Assembly: GCA_002781265.1 (NCBI GenBank)
Contig: PETS01000024.1
Location: 10,715 to 37,282, forward strand
DNA from: Candidatus Falkowbacteria bacterium CG02_land_8_20_14_3_00_36_14
GTDB lineage: Bacteria; Patescibacteriota; Patescibacteriia; Patescibacteriales; UM-FILTER-36-11
Length of the DNA stretch: 26,568 nucleotides
Reading direction: 5' to 3'
Positions within the stretch are counted from its first letter, which is position 1; every line of letters begins with the position of its first letter. Shown here one piece after another: positions 14,966-21,950 of the stretch. Position numbers and translations under genes: made by a program. Below the pieces are notes generated by a model that saw only the letters and a program-made list of their open reading frames with translations, was not told the DNA's origin and ran no database searches.

Positions 14966-17224
14966 TTAATATCTATTTTGATGATTGCGCCGATTGTTAT
15001 TATTAAATCGGTTGCGGTTATTATTGAATCTTAGCTGGCCAAAGCCATTTGATTTCCCCTTTTCTTCTTGCCAAAGGTGTTCGTTTTCAGGCAGTCCCAG
15101 CATAGTCAGGTTAATCCGGCTCTTATCGTCAATTTCTTTAATTTTAACATTAACCAAATCGCCTTCTTTTACGAAATCAGATACTTTTTCCACTCGGTAA
15201 GGAGCCAACTGGCTGACATGGACCATGCCGTCCTGGTTGGGAGTGAGCTCAATGAAAGCGCCAAAGTCCATAATGCGCACGACCTTGGCATTGAGAAATA
15301 TTTCACCAACCTTTAACTCTCTGGCAATAAGCTTGATTAAATCAGAGGCCTTTTTCAAATTTTCTTTATCAGTTCCGCAAACCATTACCAAGCCGTCGTC
15401 TTCAACATCTATTTCTACTCCATAATCAGCAATAATTTTATTAATAACTTTTCCTCCGGGGCCGATTATATCCCTTATTTTTTCCGGATTAATATGGAAA
15501 CTTTCTATTTTAGGAGCATAAGGCGATAATTCTTTTCTTGACTCGTTAATCGCTTTATTCATAACCTTTAAAATTTCCAATCTGGCCTCATAACCTCTTT
15601 TAAGCGTTATATCAATAATTTCATCTGTCAAGCCGAGCGTTTTGGTATCCATTTGGATAGCGGTTACGCCGTCAGCCGTACCGGCAATTTTAAAGTCCAT
15701 ACCGCCCTGGCCGTCTTCCAAATCTTGAATGTCGGTTAATATTTCCCATTGGCTCATATCTTCGCTGGAAGCCAGTCCCATAGCGATGCCGGCGATGGCC
15801 TTTTTTATCGGCACTCCGGCATCCATTAGAGCCAGCGATGAAGCGCAGGCAGAGCCCATGGAAGAAGATCCGTTTGAGCCCAGGGTTTCTGACACCACTC
15901 TGATTGTATAGGGAAAATTTTCTTTGCTGGGGATTAAAGGCAGTATGGCTTTTTCCGCCAAAGCGCCATGGCCGATTTCCCGGCGGTCGGTTGTTCTTAA
16001 GGGTTTGGCTTCGCCTACGGAAAATGGCGGGAAATTGTAATGATGCATATATCTTTTAGAAGAAACGCCTTCAATGCCTTCTAATGTTTGTTCCATTCCG
16101 GAAGAGCCCAAGGTTACTATGGACATAATTTGAGTTTCTCCCCGGGAAAAAAGACTGGAGCCGTGGGTGCGGGGGAGCAGGCCAATTTCGGCAGACAAGC
16201 CCCTGATTTCATTTAGTTTTCGGCCGTCAACTCTTTTTTTATTTTTTAATATTTCATCAGTGACTGCCGTTTCCACCGCCTTTTCCACGAGAATGGCAAT
16301 AGCTTGAGCCCGTTCATCTTTACTGGCGCCTTGGGTAAATAAATATTTATCCAGGCCGTTCTTAATGGCGCTAACCGCCGCTTTTCTTTCGCCTTTGCTA
16401 TAATAGATCTTATCAAATAAAATATTTTTTACATTTTTAGCCAGCCATTCATCGGCCATGTTTGTAATTTTATCTTTGGCCTTAACTTCTGCTTCCTCAG
16501 CCGGGCTGATTAATTTTTCTTTCTTTTCCTTTTTATTAATTTTTATTTCCGCCTGTATTTTCTTTATTAAATCTATAATAACCGCTTGTTCTTTCCGCCC
16601 GGCTTTAATGGCGGTATAGATTATATCCTCTTTTACTTCATTGGCTCCGGCTTCAATCATAATAACCTTTTCGGCCGTAGCCACCACGATTAAATCCAAA
16701 CTGCTTTCCGCCCGTTCTTTATAAGTCGGATTAAAAATAAATTTATCATTAACCAGGCCGACTCTTATTCCGCCTATCGGTCCGGCCCAGTTCAGTCCTG
16801 ACAAAGCCAAAGCGGCCGATGCGGCCACTAAGGATACGACGTCATGGTCGTTTTCCTGGTCAACGGATAAAATCGTTAGCATTACCTGCACATCTTTTCT
16901 GGACTCTTCATTGAATAGCGGCCTAATGGAACGGTCAATCATCCGTCCGGCCAACACGGCTTCGTCTGACGGCCGGCCTTCTCTCTTTACCCAGCGGGAG
17001 CCCTTAATAATGCCGGCGGCGTAAAATTTTTCTTCAAAATCAACCATGAGTGGGAAATAATCTATGGATTCTCTTTCTATTTTTGATTCCACGACCGTTG
17101 CTAAAACAACCGTATCTCCGTATTGGACGGTTAGAGCCGCATTGGCTTGTTTGGCTAATTTGCCAATTTTAATAGTGAGTGTCCGGCCAAGCCACTCAAT
17201 GGAATATTTTTTCTCTTCTCTCAT
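14966..17224 (-). CDS. pnp: Polynucleotide phosphorylase
   Basis: A 3'-to-5' phosphorolytic exoribonuclease and part of the RNA-degradation machinery. The 752-residue product has the complete domain order: first RNase PH domain (1-~230), helical linker, second RNase PH domain (~320-545) with LFSRGETQ and the catalytic-region DIQDLEDGQGGMDFK, KH domain (IRDIIGPGGKVINKI) and S1 domain (VVRIMDFGAFIEL to INLTM). The last ~35 residues are unusually Asn/Arg-rich (RFNNNRNRFNNNNRRNHQ), likely a flexible RNA-binding tail. It is the third gene after rpsO and a NYN protein. Two stem-loops in the 226-nt leader suggest autoregulation by RNA processing, as known for E. coli pnp. Confidence 0.98.
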   Translation of the reverse strand: MREEKKYSIEWLGRTLTIKIGKLAKQANAALTVQYGDTVVLATVVESKIERESIDYFPLMVDFEEKFYAAGIIKGSRWVKREGRPSDEAVLAGRMIDRSIRPLFNEESRKDVQVMLTILSVDQENDHDVVSLVAASAALALSGLNWAGPIGGIRVGLVNDKFIFNPTYKERAESSLDLIVVATAEKVIMIEAGANEVKEDIIYTAIKAGRKEQAVIIDLIKKIQAEIKINKKEKKEKLISPAEEAEVKAKDKITNMADEWLAKNVKNILFDKIYYSKGERKAAVSAIKNGLDKYLFTQGASKDERAQAIAILVEKAVETAVTDEILKNKKRVDGRKLNEIRGLSAEIGLLPRTHGSSLFSRGETQIMSIVTLGSSGMEQTLEGIEGVSSKRYMHHYNFPPFSVGEAKPLRTTDRREIGHGALAEKAILPLIPSKENFPYTIRVVSETLGSNGSSSMGSACASSLALMDAGVPIKKAIAGIAMGLASSEDMSQWEILTDIQDLEDGQGGMDFKIAGTADGVTAIQMDTKTLGLTDEIIDITLKRGYEARLEILKVMNKAINESRKELSPYAPKIESFHINPEKIRDIIGPGGKVINKIIADYGVEIDVEDDGLVMVCGTDKENLKKASDLIKLIARELKVGEIFLNAKVVRIMDFGAFIELTPNQDGMVHVSQLAPYRVEKVSDFVKEGDLVNVKIKEIDDKSRINLTMLGLPENEHLWQEEKGKSNGFGQLRFNNNRNRFNNNNRRNHQNRY

Positions 17225-17246
17225 AATAATTTTTAGTTGCCAGTAA

Positions 17247-17297
17247 AAAGTTAATAAAGCGATAAAGCGATTTTAATGCTTCATAACTATTAACTTT
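17247..17297 (-). promoter_or_regulatory. pnp leader stem-loop, proximal
   Basis: The arms AAAGTTAATA (17247-17256) and TATTAACTTT (17288-17297) pair perfectly over 10 bp, and AAGC (17257-17260) with GCTT (17278-17281) may extend the stem inward. It ends about 22 nt before the pnp ATG on the minus strand. A role in processing or repression of pnp is inferred. Confidence 0.55.
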
Positions 17298-17321
17298 ATA
17301 ACTTTAAACTTTTATATTGCC

Positions 17322-17380
17322 TGGCCGACAAACTATAGGACTGAAGGGTAAAACCCATAGCACTATCTGTTTATCGGCCA
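17322..17380 (-). promoter_or_regulatory. pnp leader stem-loop, distal
   Basis: TGGCCGACAAAC (17322-17333) pairs with GTTTATCGGCCA (17369-17380) at 11 of 12 positions. Inside, TATAGG (17334-17339) can pair with CCCATA (17354-17359). It is much more GC-rich than the flanks and lies between the NYN gene stop and pnp. It matches no riboswitch class I know; a double-stranded-RNA processing site is the simplest guess. Confidence 0.6.
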
Positions 17381-17450
17381 AACTGGTTTATTAATTATTA
17401 AATGATTTTTAAGACGAACTGGTACAATAAAAAATTAGAATTGAAATTAT

Positions 17451-17948
17451 TTATCTTAATAAATATTTTTTATTGCCGCTCAAATCGGTAAAATCGTCCG
17501 CCTCTTCAATTAATTTAGAAGAAGCGGTTTGGTGAAAAGCCATTACTTCAATCAAACAGCCCTTGGTATTCTGCAAATAATTTACCAGAGGCACATAATC
17601 GCCATCGCCGGTTACCAAAACCAGCACGTCTAATTTTTCCGCCAGCTTGATGGCATCCACGGAAATGCCCACATCCCAATCGGCTTTTTTCGCGCCGCCG
17701 GCAAAAATCTGCAGATCCTTCATTTTCACTTCAAAGCCCTGCTGGCTAATGGCTTCAAAAAAAGTCGTTTCTTCTTCAGTTTCGGTCTTGACCACATAAG
17801 CGGTGGCGCGGATTAATTTTCTGTCCGCCACGGCATCTTTCAATATTTCCCTGAAATTCACCTTTCTTTTGTATAAATTTTTTGCCGAGTGGTACATATT
17901 GGAAACATCAACCAATACGCCCACTCTTTGTTCTTTGTGTTTTATCAT
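17451..17948 (-). CDS. NYN domain (LabA-like, PIN-fold) protein
   Basis: The family has a PIN-like metal-dependent RNase fold; several members are RNases or RNA-binding regulators. The 165 residues carry the acidic metal-site signature: VGVLVDVSNMY (D14, N17), KKADWDVGISVDAI (D90, D92, D98) and LVTGDGDYVPLV (D115, D117), with SxxL and FxDL helices at the C-terminus. It has no other domain. It starts one base after the rpsO stop and stands upstream of pnp in the same direction. This places a probable endonuclease in the rpsO-pnp RNA-metabolism operon, which supports a role in RNA turnover. The precise substrate cannot be told from sequence. Confidence 0.9.
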   Translation of the reverse strand: MIKHKEQRVGVLVDVSNMYHSAKNLYKRKVNFREILKDAVADRKLIRATAYVVKTETEEETTFFEAISQQGFEVKMKDLQIFAGGAKKADWDVGISVDAIKLAEKLDVLVLVTGDGDYVPLVNYLQNTKGCLIEVMAFHQTASSKLIEEADDFTDLSGNKKYLLR

Positions 17949-17949
17949 A

Positions 17950-18354
17950 TTATTCGTTTTCGCTTTCTTTTTCTTTTTTCAATTTTTTATTTTCCTTTTC
18001 TATTTTTCTGTTTTCTTTCGCCAATAATTCTAAATCTTCTTGGCGGCGCAGTTCTTCCTCAATTTTTTCTTCCTCTATTAATTTTTTAGATATTTTTAAA
18101 TTTAATTTTTTTGATATGTCGACAAAGGCCTTATTGTCTTCCTTTTGCAGATATTTGATTAATTTCCGCCGGTTATCCACTTTCTTTAAAAGTCCCCGGC
18201 GGGATGAATGGTCATGCTTGTGTTTTTTTAAATGATCCGCCAATTGCTTGATTTCTTCGGTTAAGATGGCAATCTGCACTTGCGGCGAGCCGGTATCGGT
18301 GTCATGAACCTTGAATCTGCTTATTACTCTTTGCTTGGTTTTTTTGTCTAACAT
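17950..18354 (-). CDS. rpsO: Ribosomal protein uS15 with charged C-terminal extension
   Basis: A small-subunit protein that binds 16S rRNA early in 30S assembly. From the ATG at 18354 (MLDKKTKQRVISRF) the S15 core is complete: HDTDTGSPQVQIAILTEEI, LADHLKKHKHDHSSRRGLLKKVDNRRKLIKYL. After it come about 50 extra residues, nearly all Lys/Glu/Arg with heptad-like leucines, which probably form a coiled coil; the family is normally ~89 residues. An in-frame ATG at 18402 would add 16 residues absent from S15, so I prefer 18354. The NYN gene follows within 2 nt, then pnp: the rpsO-pnp linkage is conserved in bacteria. Confidence 0.96.
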   Translation of the reverse strand: MLDKKTKQRVISRFKVHDTDTGSPQVQIAILTEEIKQLADHLKKHKHDHSSRRGLLKKVDNRRKLIKYLQKEDNKAFVDISKKLNLKISKKLIEEEKIEEELRRQEDLELLAKENRKIEKENKKLKKEKESENE

Positions 18355-18490
18355 AAAATTTATACGCCCAATCCGAGAAATGGTTGACAACTCCATATCC
18401 AAGAAAAGGTAGGATTAATTAATAAAATAAATTTCTTATGCGTGAATACTAACACGAATTGAAAAAAAAGGCAAGGATAGGGAATTTTTA

Positions 18491-18575
18491 TCCCCACACC
18501 TTAAATACCCTGCGCTCTTGGCGCAGGGTTGTCGCTTGCCGCAGGGTATAACGCCCTGCGGTCAAGGCGTGGGGG
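18491..18575. repeat. CCCCCAC/CCCTGCG nested palindromic repeat, long form
   Basis: The outer arms CCCCACACCTT (18492-18502) and AAGGCGTGGGG (near 18564-18574) pair with one G-T. Inside are two complete hairpins: CCCTGCGC/GCGCAGGG (18508-18528, the exact inverted copy of 6651-6671) and CCGCAGGG/CCCTGCGG (18539-18561). The right 23 bases equal 1990-2012 in inverse orientation. It ends 6 nt before the stop of the PLP enzyme gene, whose minus-strand transcript would fold it at the 3' end. The gap 18403-18490 shows nothing definite. Confidence 0.85.
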
Positions 18576-18581
18576 TTTACT

Positions 18582-19751
18582 CTATATTTTTTTAAATGCT
18601 TGTTTAAAATCTGTGGTTACATCATTAATATTTTCAAATCCTGCTGAATATCTTAATAAATTTCCTTTAATATTTCTCTTATTTGCTTCATCTCTTTCTT
18701 TATAAAAAGTTAAAATTGCGTGCTGTTCTATTAAGCTTTGCGGACCGCCAAAATTAGTTGCGATATATGGAATTTTTAATGAATCTATAAACTTACTAGT
18801 ATTTTTTTCCGAAGTTTTTAATGAAAATGTTATTACGCCGCCGAAGCCGTTCATTTGTTTTTTAGCTAAAATAAAATTCGGGTGTGATTTTAAGCCGGGA
18901 TACCACACTCTTTCAACTTTTGGATGTCGTTCTAAATATTCAGCAATTGCTAAGCCATTTTTATTATGAACTTCCATTCGTATTGCCAGGGTTTGCAAGC
19001 TTCTTAATAAAAGATAAGAAGTATGCGGATCTATTATCCCGCCCAGAATATCGCGGTAGGGCTGAATTTTATCAATAAATTTTAATTTTCCGGCAACAAC
19101 ACCGGCAAATAAATCATGATGCCCTCCGAGATATTTAGTAGCGCTGTGTAAAATAATATCCGCGCCATATTCAGCCGGCCTTAAATTTATAGGCGTTGCG
19201 AAGGTTGAATCTATCGCCGTTATTATTTTTTTCTTTTTTGTAAAATTAATTATAAACTTTAAATCAATAATTCTTAAAAAGGGATTGGTTGGAATCTCGG
19301 AAAAAAATAAAACCGTATTGGTTTTTATATATTTTTTAATATTTGAAATGTCATTAATTGGAATTTGAGAAGCTTCTATGGAAAATTTCGGAAGTATCTC
19401 ATTAAAGAATTTTTTTGTGTTCCGATAACAATCATCAGTATACAAAATATGCTGGTTCTTTCCGACCAATGACAAAATTGTTGTGGTAATGGCGTTCATT
19501 CCAGACGAAAAAAGAAGCGCTCTATCGGTATTTTCTAACTTAGCAATTTTTTCTTCAACGGCATGTTGAGTGGGGCAACCGTATCGGCCATATTTTATGC
19601 CCTCGATTTTGCCTTGATAAAAATCCTTTATTTGCCGTGTATTCTTAAAATAATAAGCCGCTGTTTGTTCAATGGGAATCGTTATAGACCGATTTTGTCG
19701 CTTTCTATCTCTTTCTCCACTATGTACAGTTTTTGACTCTATTTTTTTCAT
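18582..19751 (-). CDS. Cys/Met metabolism PLP-dependent enzyme
   Basis: A fold-type I PLP enzyme of the cystathionine gamma-synthase/lyase/methionine gamma-lyase group. The 389 residues match the family length and include SITIPIEQTAAYYF, YGRYGCPTQHAVEEKIAKLE (family YSRxxNPT; Cys replaces the usual Asn), SSGMNAI, SEIPTNPFLRIIDL, AIDSTFATP, the PLP-lysine motif HSATKYLGGHHD (K206), and FGGPQSLIEQHA near the end. The reaction (gamma-synthase, beta- or gamma-lyase) cannot be fixed. It overlaps the upstream radical SAM gene by 4 nt, so the two are co-translated and may act in one pathway. A long palindromic repeat follows its stop. Confidence 0.9.
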   Translation of the reverse strand: MKKIESKTVHSGERDRKRQNRSITIPIEQTAAYYFKNTRQIKDFYQGKIEGIKYGRYGCPTQHAVEEKIAKLENTDRALLFSSGMNAITTTILSLVGKNQHILYTDDCYRNTKKFFNEILPKFSIEASQIPINDISNIKKYIKTNTVLFFSEIPTNPFLRIIDLKFIINFTKKKKIITAIDSTFATPINLRPAEYGADIILHSATKYLGGHHDLFAGVVAGKLKFIDKIQPYRDILGGIIDPHTSYLLLRSLQTLAIRMEVHNKNGLAIAEYLERHPKVERVWYPGLKSHPNFILAKKQMNGFGGVITFSLKTSEKNTSKFIDSLKIPYIATNFGGPQSLIEQHAILTFYKERDEANKRNIKGNLLRYSAGFENINDVTTDFKQAFKKI

Positions 19752-20722
19752 TTTGAATTTTTATTAATAAACTTTATAAATTTTTGATATTGCGGATGTC
19801 TTAAAATACATCTTGACTTTCCATATTGCTTATAAAAATCATCGACCGATCTCATTACTTTTTTGTGTTCTAATTTTATATCATCGTTAATATCACCATA
19901 GAAATTCTCAGTTTCTAAAGCATAAGCGCAGGTTAATATTTTACCGCTTGATCCTATGCTTATACCATTCCGCATATAGGAACATTCTTTACCCTTTCTT
20001 AATGTTCCCAAAGGGTAACTTACATCTTTGCCAATATTAAAATTTTTAGTTTGATTGAATTTCCCCCAACCCTTAGAAGCGGAACCAATATTTATTGGCT
20101 GATTAACAACAAATACTGCGTTATCTTCGCAAAATTGTTTTATTTTAGCTATTTGATCATAATTTTCGTTGTTTAAAACAAGATTTATGGCCAGGGAGGT
20201 AATTTTATTTTTTCCAGACTGGTAAATTTTATTTTTGTAGATTTTTTTAGTTATGCTAAAATTTGTTATTAAATTTTTAAAAGCGCCCTTTTTTTGGACA
20301 TACTTATCATATTTATCTTCATCTAAAGAGTCAATGTTTATAATCAAGGTTGTATTATTTTTAGCAAGAAATGTCGCCATCGCTTTATTCAAATTGCTTC
20401 CATTGGTAAAAATATAGGGTATCAATTTATTTTTATTAATAAATCGAATCAATTTTTTAATATTTTTATATAGCGTTGGTTCTCCTTCGCCCGCTATTAC
20501 CACAACTCTGGCGTCCAATTTTTTACATTTCAAAATCGCTTTTTCAATTTTATTTAATTTAAACAAACCACCCTTATGTTTTCTAAATCTATTACAACAT
20601 TTGAGGCAATTATAATTACACAAAAAAGGCAGATTCAACATTATGTAATCTATTTCTTTTTCACCAAACTTTCGTTCGTTGTTTAAATACGGAGCAGAAC
20701 CTTTTAAAATTAAATTTAACAT
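19748..20722 (-). CDS. Radical SAM protein
   Basis: Radical SAM enzymes use a [4Fe-4S] cluster to cleave S-adenosylmethionine. The cluster motif CNYNCLKC (Cys-x3-Cys-x2-Cys) is near residue 35 of this 324-residue form. The SAM-binding AGEGEPTLYKNI follows, then IFTNGSNL and TLIINIDSLDEDKYD. The C-terminal part has further cysteines (GKECSYM, GKILTCAYA, KSRCILRHP), a pattern like a reduced SPASM domain with an auxiliary cluster. I prefer ATG 20722 to 20758, because the promoter at 20762-20790 predicts a transcript start near 20755. It overlaps the PLP enzyme by 4 nt and is divergent from a TrmB-like regulator. The product is unknown; peptide or amino-acid modification is a guess. Confidence 0.88.
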   Translation of the reverse strand: MLNLILKGSAPYLNNERKFGEKEIDYIMLNLPFLCNYNCLKCCNRFRKHKGGLFKLNKIEKAILKCKKLDARVVVIAGEGEPTLYKNIKKLIRFINKNKLIPYIFTNGSNLNKAMATFLAKNNTTLIINIDSLDEDKYDKYVQKKGAFKNLITNFSITKKIYKNKIYQSGKNKITSLAINLVLNNENYDQIAKIKQFCEDNAVFVVNQPINIGSASKGWGKFNQTKNFNIGKDVSYPLGTLRKGKECSYMRNGISIGSSGKILTCAYALETENFYGDINDDIKLEHKKVMRSVDDFYKQYGKSRCILRHPQYQKFIKFINKNSK

Positions 20723-20751
20723 ATTAATTATTCGCAAGATTAAGATTTTAT

Positions 20752-20780
20752 TTGACAAAAAGTAATATATTATATTATAA
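20752..20780 (+). promoter_or_regulatory. Promoter of the TrmB-like gene
   Basis: TTGACA (20752-20757), a 17-nt spacer, then TTATAA (20775-20780; TATTAT in an alternative register at 20773-20778). Transcription would start near 20787, just before the palindrome at 20795-20811. Confidence 0.65.
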
Positions 20781-20790
20781 ATATTGTAAA
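20762..20790 (-). promoter_or_regulatory. Promoter of the radical SAM-PLP enzyme pair
   Basis: On the minus strand, TTTACA (20790-20785), a 17-nt spacer, then TATTAC (20767-20762). It overlaps the opposite promoter face to face, so polymerase on one should block the other. Confidence 0.5.
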
Positions 20791-20794
20791 TCTG

Positions 20795-20811
20795 TTGTCG
20801 CCAGCCGACAA
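20795..20811. promoter_or_regulatory. Palindromic operator candidate TTGTCG-N5-CGACAA
   Basis: A 6-bp inverted repeat with a 5-bp centre, set between the divergent promoters and the TrmB-like gene. It stands out as GC-rich in an A/T-rich region. Binding by the TrmB-like product is inferred from position. Confidence 0.55.
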
Positions 20812-20840
20812 ATTAATAATTTAACTTAAATAAATATTAT

Positions 20841-21644
20841 ATGATTGCTAAAATATTAAAGGAGGCGGGATTTTCAGAAAATAGCGTCAGGATCTATGTT
20901 AAGCTTTTGGAAATTGGTTATGCTTCCGCCCGCCAACTGGCTGAAAATCTCAATCTGCCTCGCCCGACCGTTTATGATAATTTAAAGCTATTGATTAACA
21001 GCGGATTGGCGGTGGAAAAAGAGGAAGCCAATAAAAAATTATTCAGCGCCGATGACGTAAAAAATTTACAATATTTAATACGATCAAAAATTGAAAAACT
21101 CAAGAAAGATGATCAAATTATCAGCGAGCTATTGCCAAATTTAAATGCAAAAATAAAAGCGCTGGAACCAAAAATAAAATTTTATGCCGGCGTGGAAGGC
21201 ATAAAGCAAGTATTAAAAGATTTACTCTGGTATGAAAACATGGAAACATTGACTATGTGGCCAATAAACGAAATGGTGGAAATTCTAAGCAAAGATTATT
21301 TTGAAAACTTGAACCGCCGGCGCATCAGGCGAAAAATAGCCATCAAGGGCATCTGGCCCCGCGATAAAGCGGTTAATTTCAAGGATTATCCCTTTTTGGG
21401 AGTCGGTCCGGGGCATTTGCGGGAATTGCGCCTAGCTCCCCGGGGGATGACCTGGAATATGAGTTATTGGCTTTATGCCGATAAGGTGGCGTTTATTTCT
21501 TCCCGGGCCGAAAGCTTCGGTTTCGTCATCCATAGCCGTGATTTTTCCGATTTGATAAAAGCGCAATTTGCCCAGATTTGGAAATTATCAAAACCAATAA
21601 AGGCGCAGCCGCAATACACTGATGAATTTCTAAAAACTGTATAA
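20841..21644 (+). CDS. TrmB-like winged-helix transcriptional regulator
   Basis: The N-terminal HTH (about 5-65: ENSVRIYVKLLEIGYASARQLAENLNLPRPTVYDNLKLLINSGLAVEKEE) is the TrmB/MarR-like winged helix found in sugar and metabolite regulators of archaea and many CPR bacteria. A short coiled segment (75-100) follows, then a C-terminal ligand or phosphatidylserine-type domain starting at IKFYAGVEGIKQVLKDLL, as in other family members. At 267 residues it is a normal short form. It is divergent from the radical SAM-PLP pair, with shared promoter space and a palindrome beside them, so it most likely controls that pair and itself. The effector is unknown. Confidence 0.88.
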   Translation: MIAKILKEAGFSENSVRIYVKLLEIGYASARQLAENLNLPRPTVYDNLKLLINSGLAVEKEEANKKLFSADDVKNLQYLIRSKIEKLKKDDQIISELLPNLNAKIKALEPKIKFYAGVEGIKQVLKDLLWYENMETLTMWPINEMVEILSKDYFENLNRRRIRRKIAIKGIWPRDKAVNFKDYPFLGVGPGHLRELRLAPRGMTWNMSYWLYADKVAFISSRAESFGFVIHSRDFSDLIKAQFAQIWKLSKPIKAQPQYTDEFLKTV

Positions 21645-21648
21645 ATAA

Positions 21649-21677
21649 TTGACTGGTTAGGATATAAATTATAAAAT
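21649..21677 (+). promoter_or_regulatory. Promoter of the HEPN-like two-gene unit
   Basis: TTGACT (21649-21654), a 17-nt spacer, then TAAAAT (21672-21677), 31 nt before the ATG of the 80-residue gene. Confidence 0.6.
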
Positions 21678-21707
21678 TAAAAAGTAATTTATAATATAAA
21701 TAAATTT

Positions 21708-21950
21708 ATGACTTTTGAGGAATTTATTAAATTAGTAGCTCCAAAAATTGGCCCTAATGCTACATTTGATATCTCTAGGGATGCTAGATTTAAAGCATTA
21801 GAAAATTTACTAATGGAAAAGGGCATTGCGTCTAAAGAAGAAATAGATGCAGAAACAGAAAAATGTTTTGGAGAAATGGCCGAAAATATTTTAAAAATAC
21901 CACCAATCCCATTACAAAAAAAAGATGAGCAATTACAACAAAACAATTAA
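21708..21950 (+). CDS. Small hypothetical protein, first gene of HEPN-like unit
   Basis: An 80-residue acidic helical protein that I do not recognise. The sequence alternates amphipathic helices (FEEFIKLVAPKIG; ARFKALENLLMEKGIASKEEIDAETEKCFGEMAENILKI) and ends in a Gln/Asn-rich tail. It has no transmembrane helix, metal site or nucleotidyltransferase motif, so it is not a typical MNT antitoxin. Its last 26 nt overlap the start of the next gene, and a promoter precedes it. The tight overlap resembles toxin-antitoxin or other small-partner operons, but that is inference. Confidence 0.7.
   Translation: MTFEEFIKLVAPKIGPNATFDISRDARFKALENLLMEKGIASKEEIDAETEKCFGEMAENILKIPPIPLQKKDEQLQQNN

Noticed and set aside
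17803..18235. Plus-strand ORFs rich in Phe and Ser opposite rpsO and the NYN gene
   Set aside because: They are antisense shadows of the Lys/Glu-rich S15 tail and have no start context or family features.
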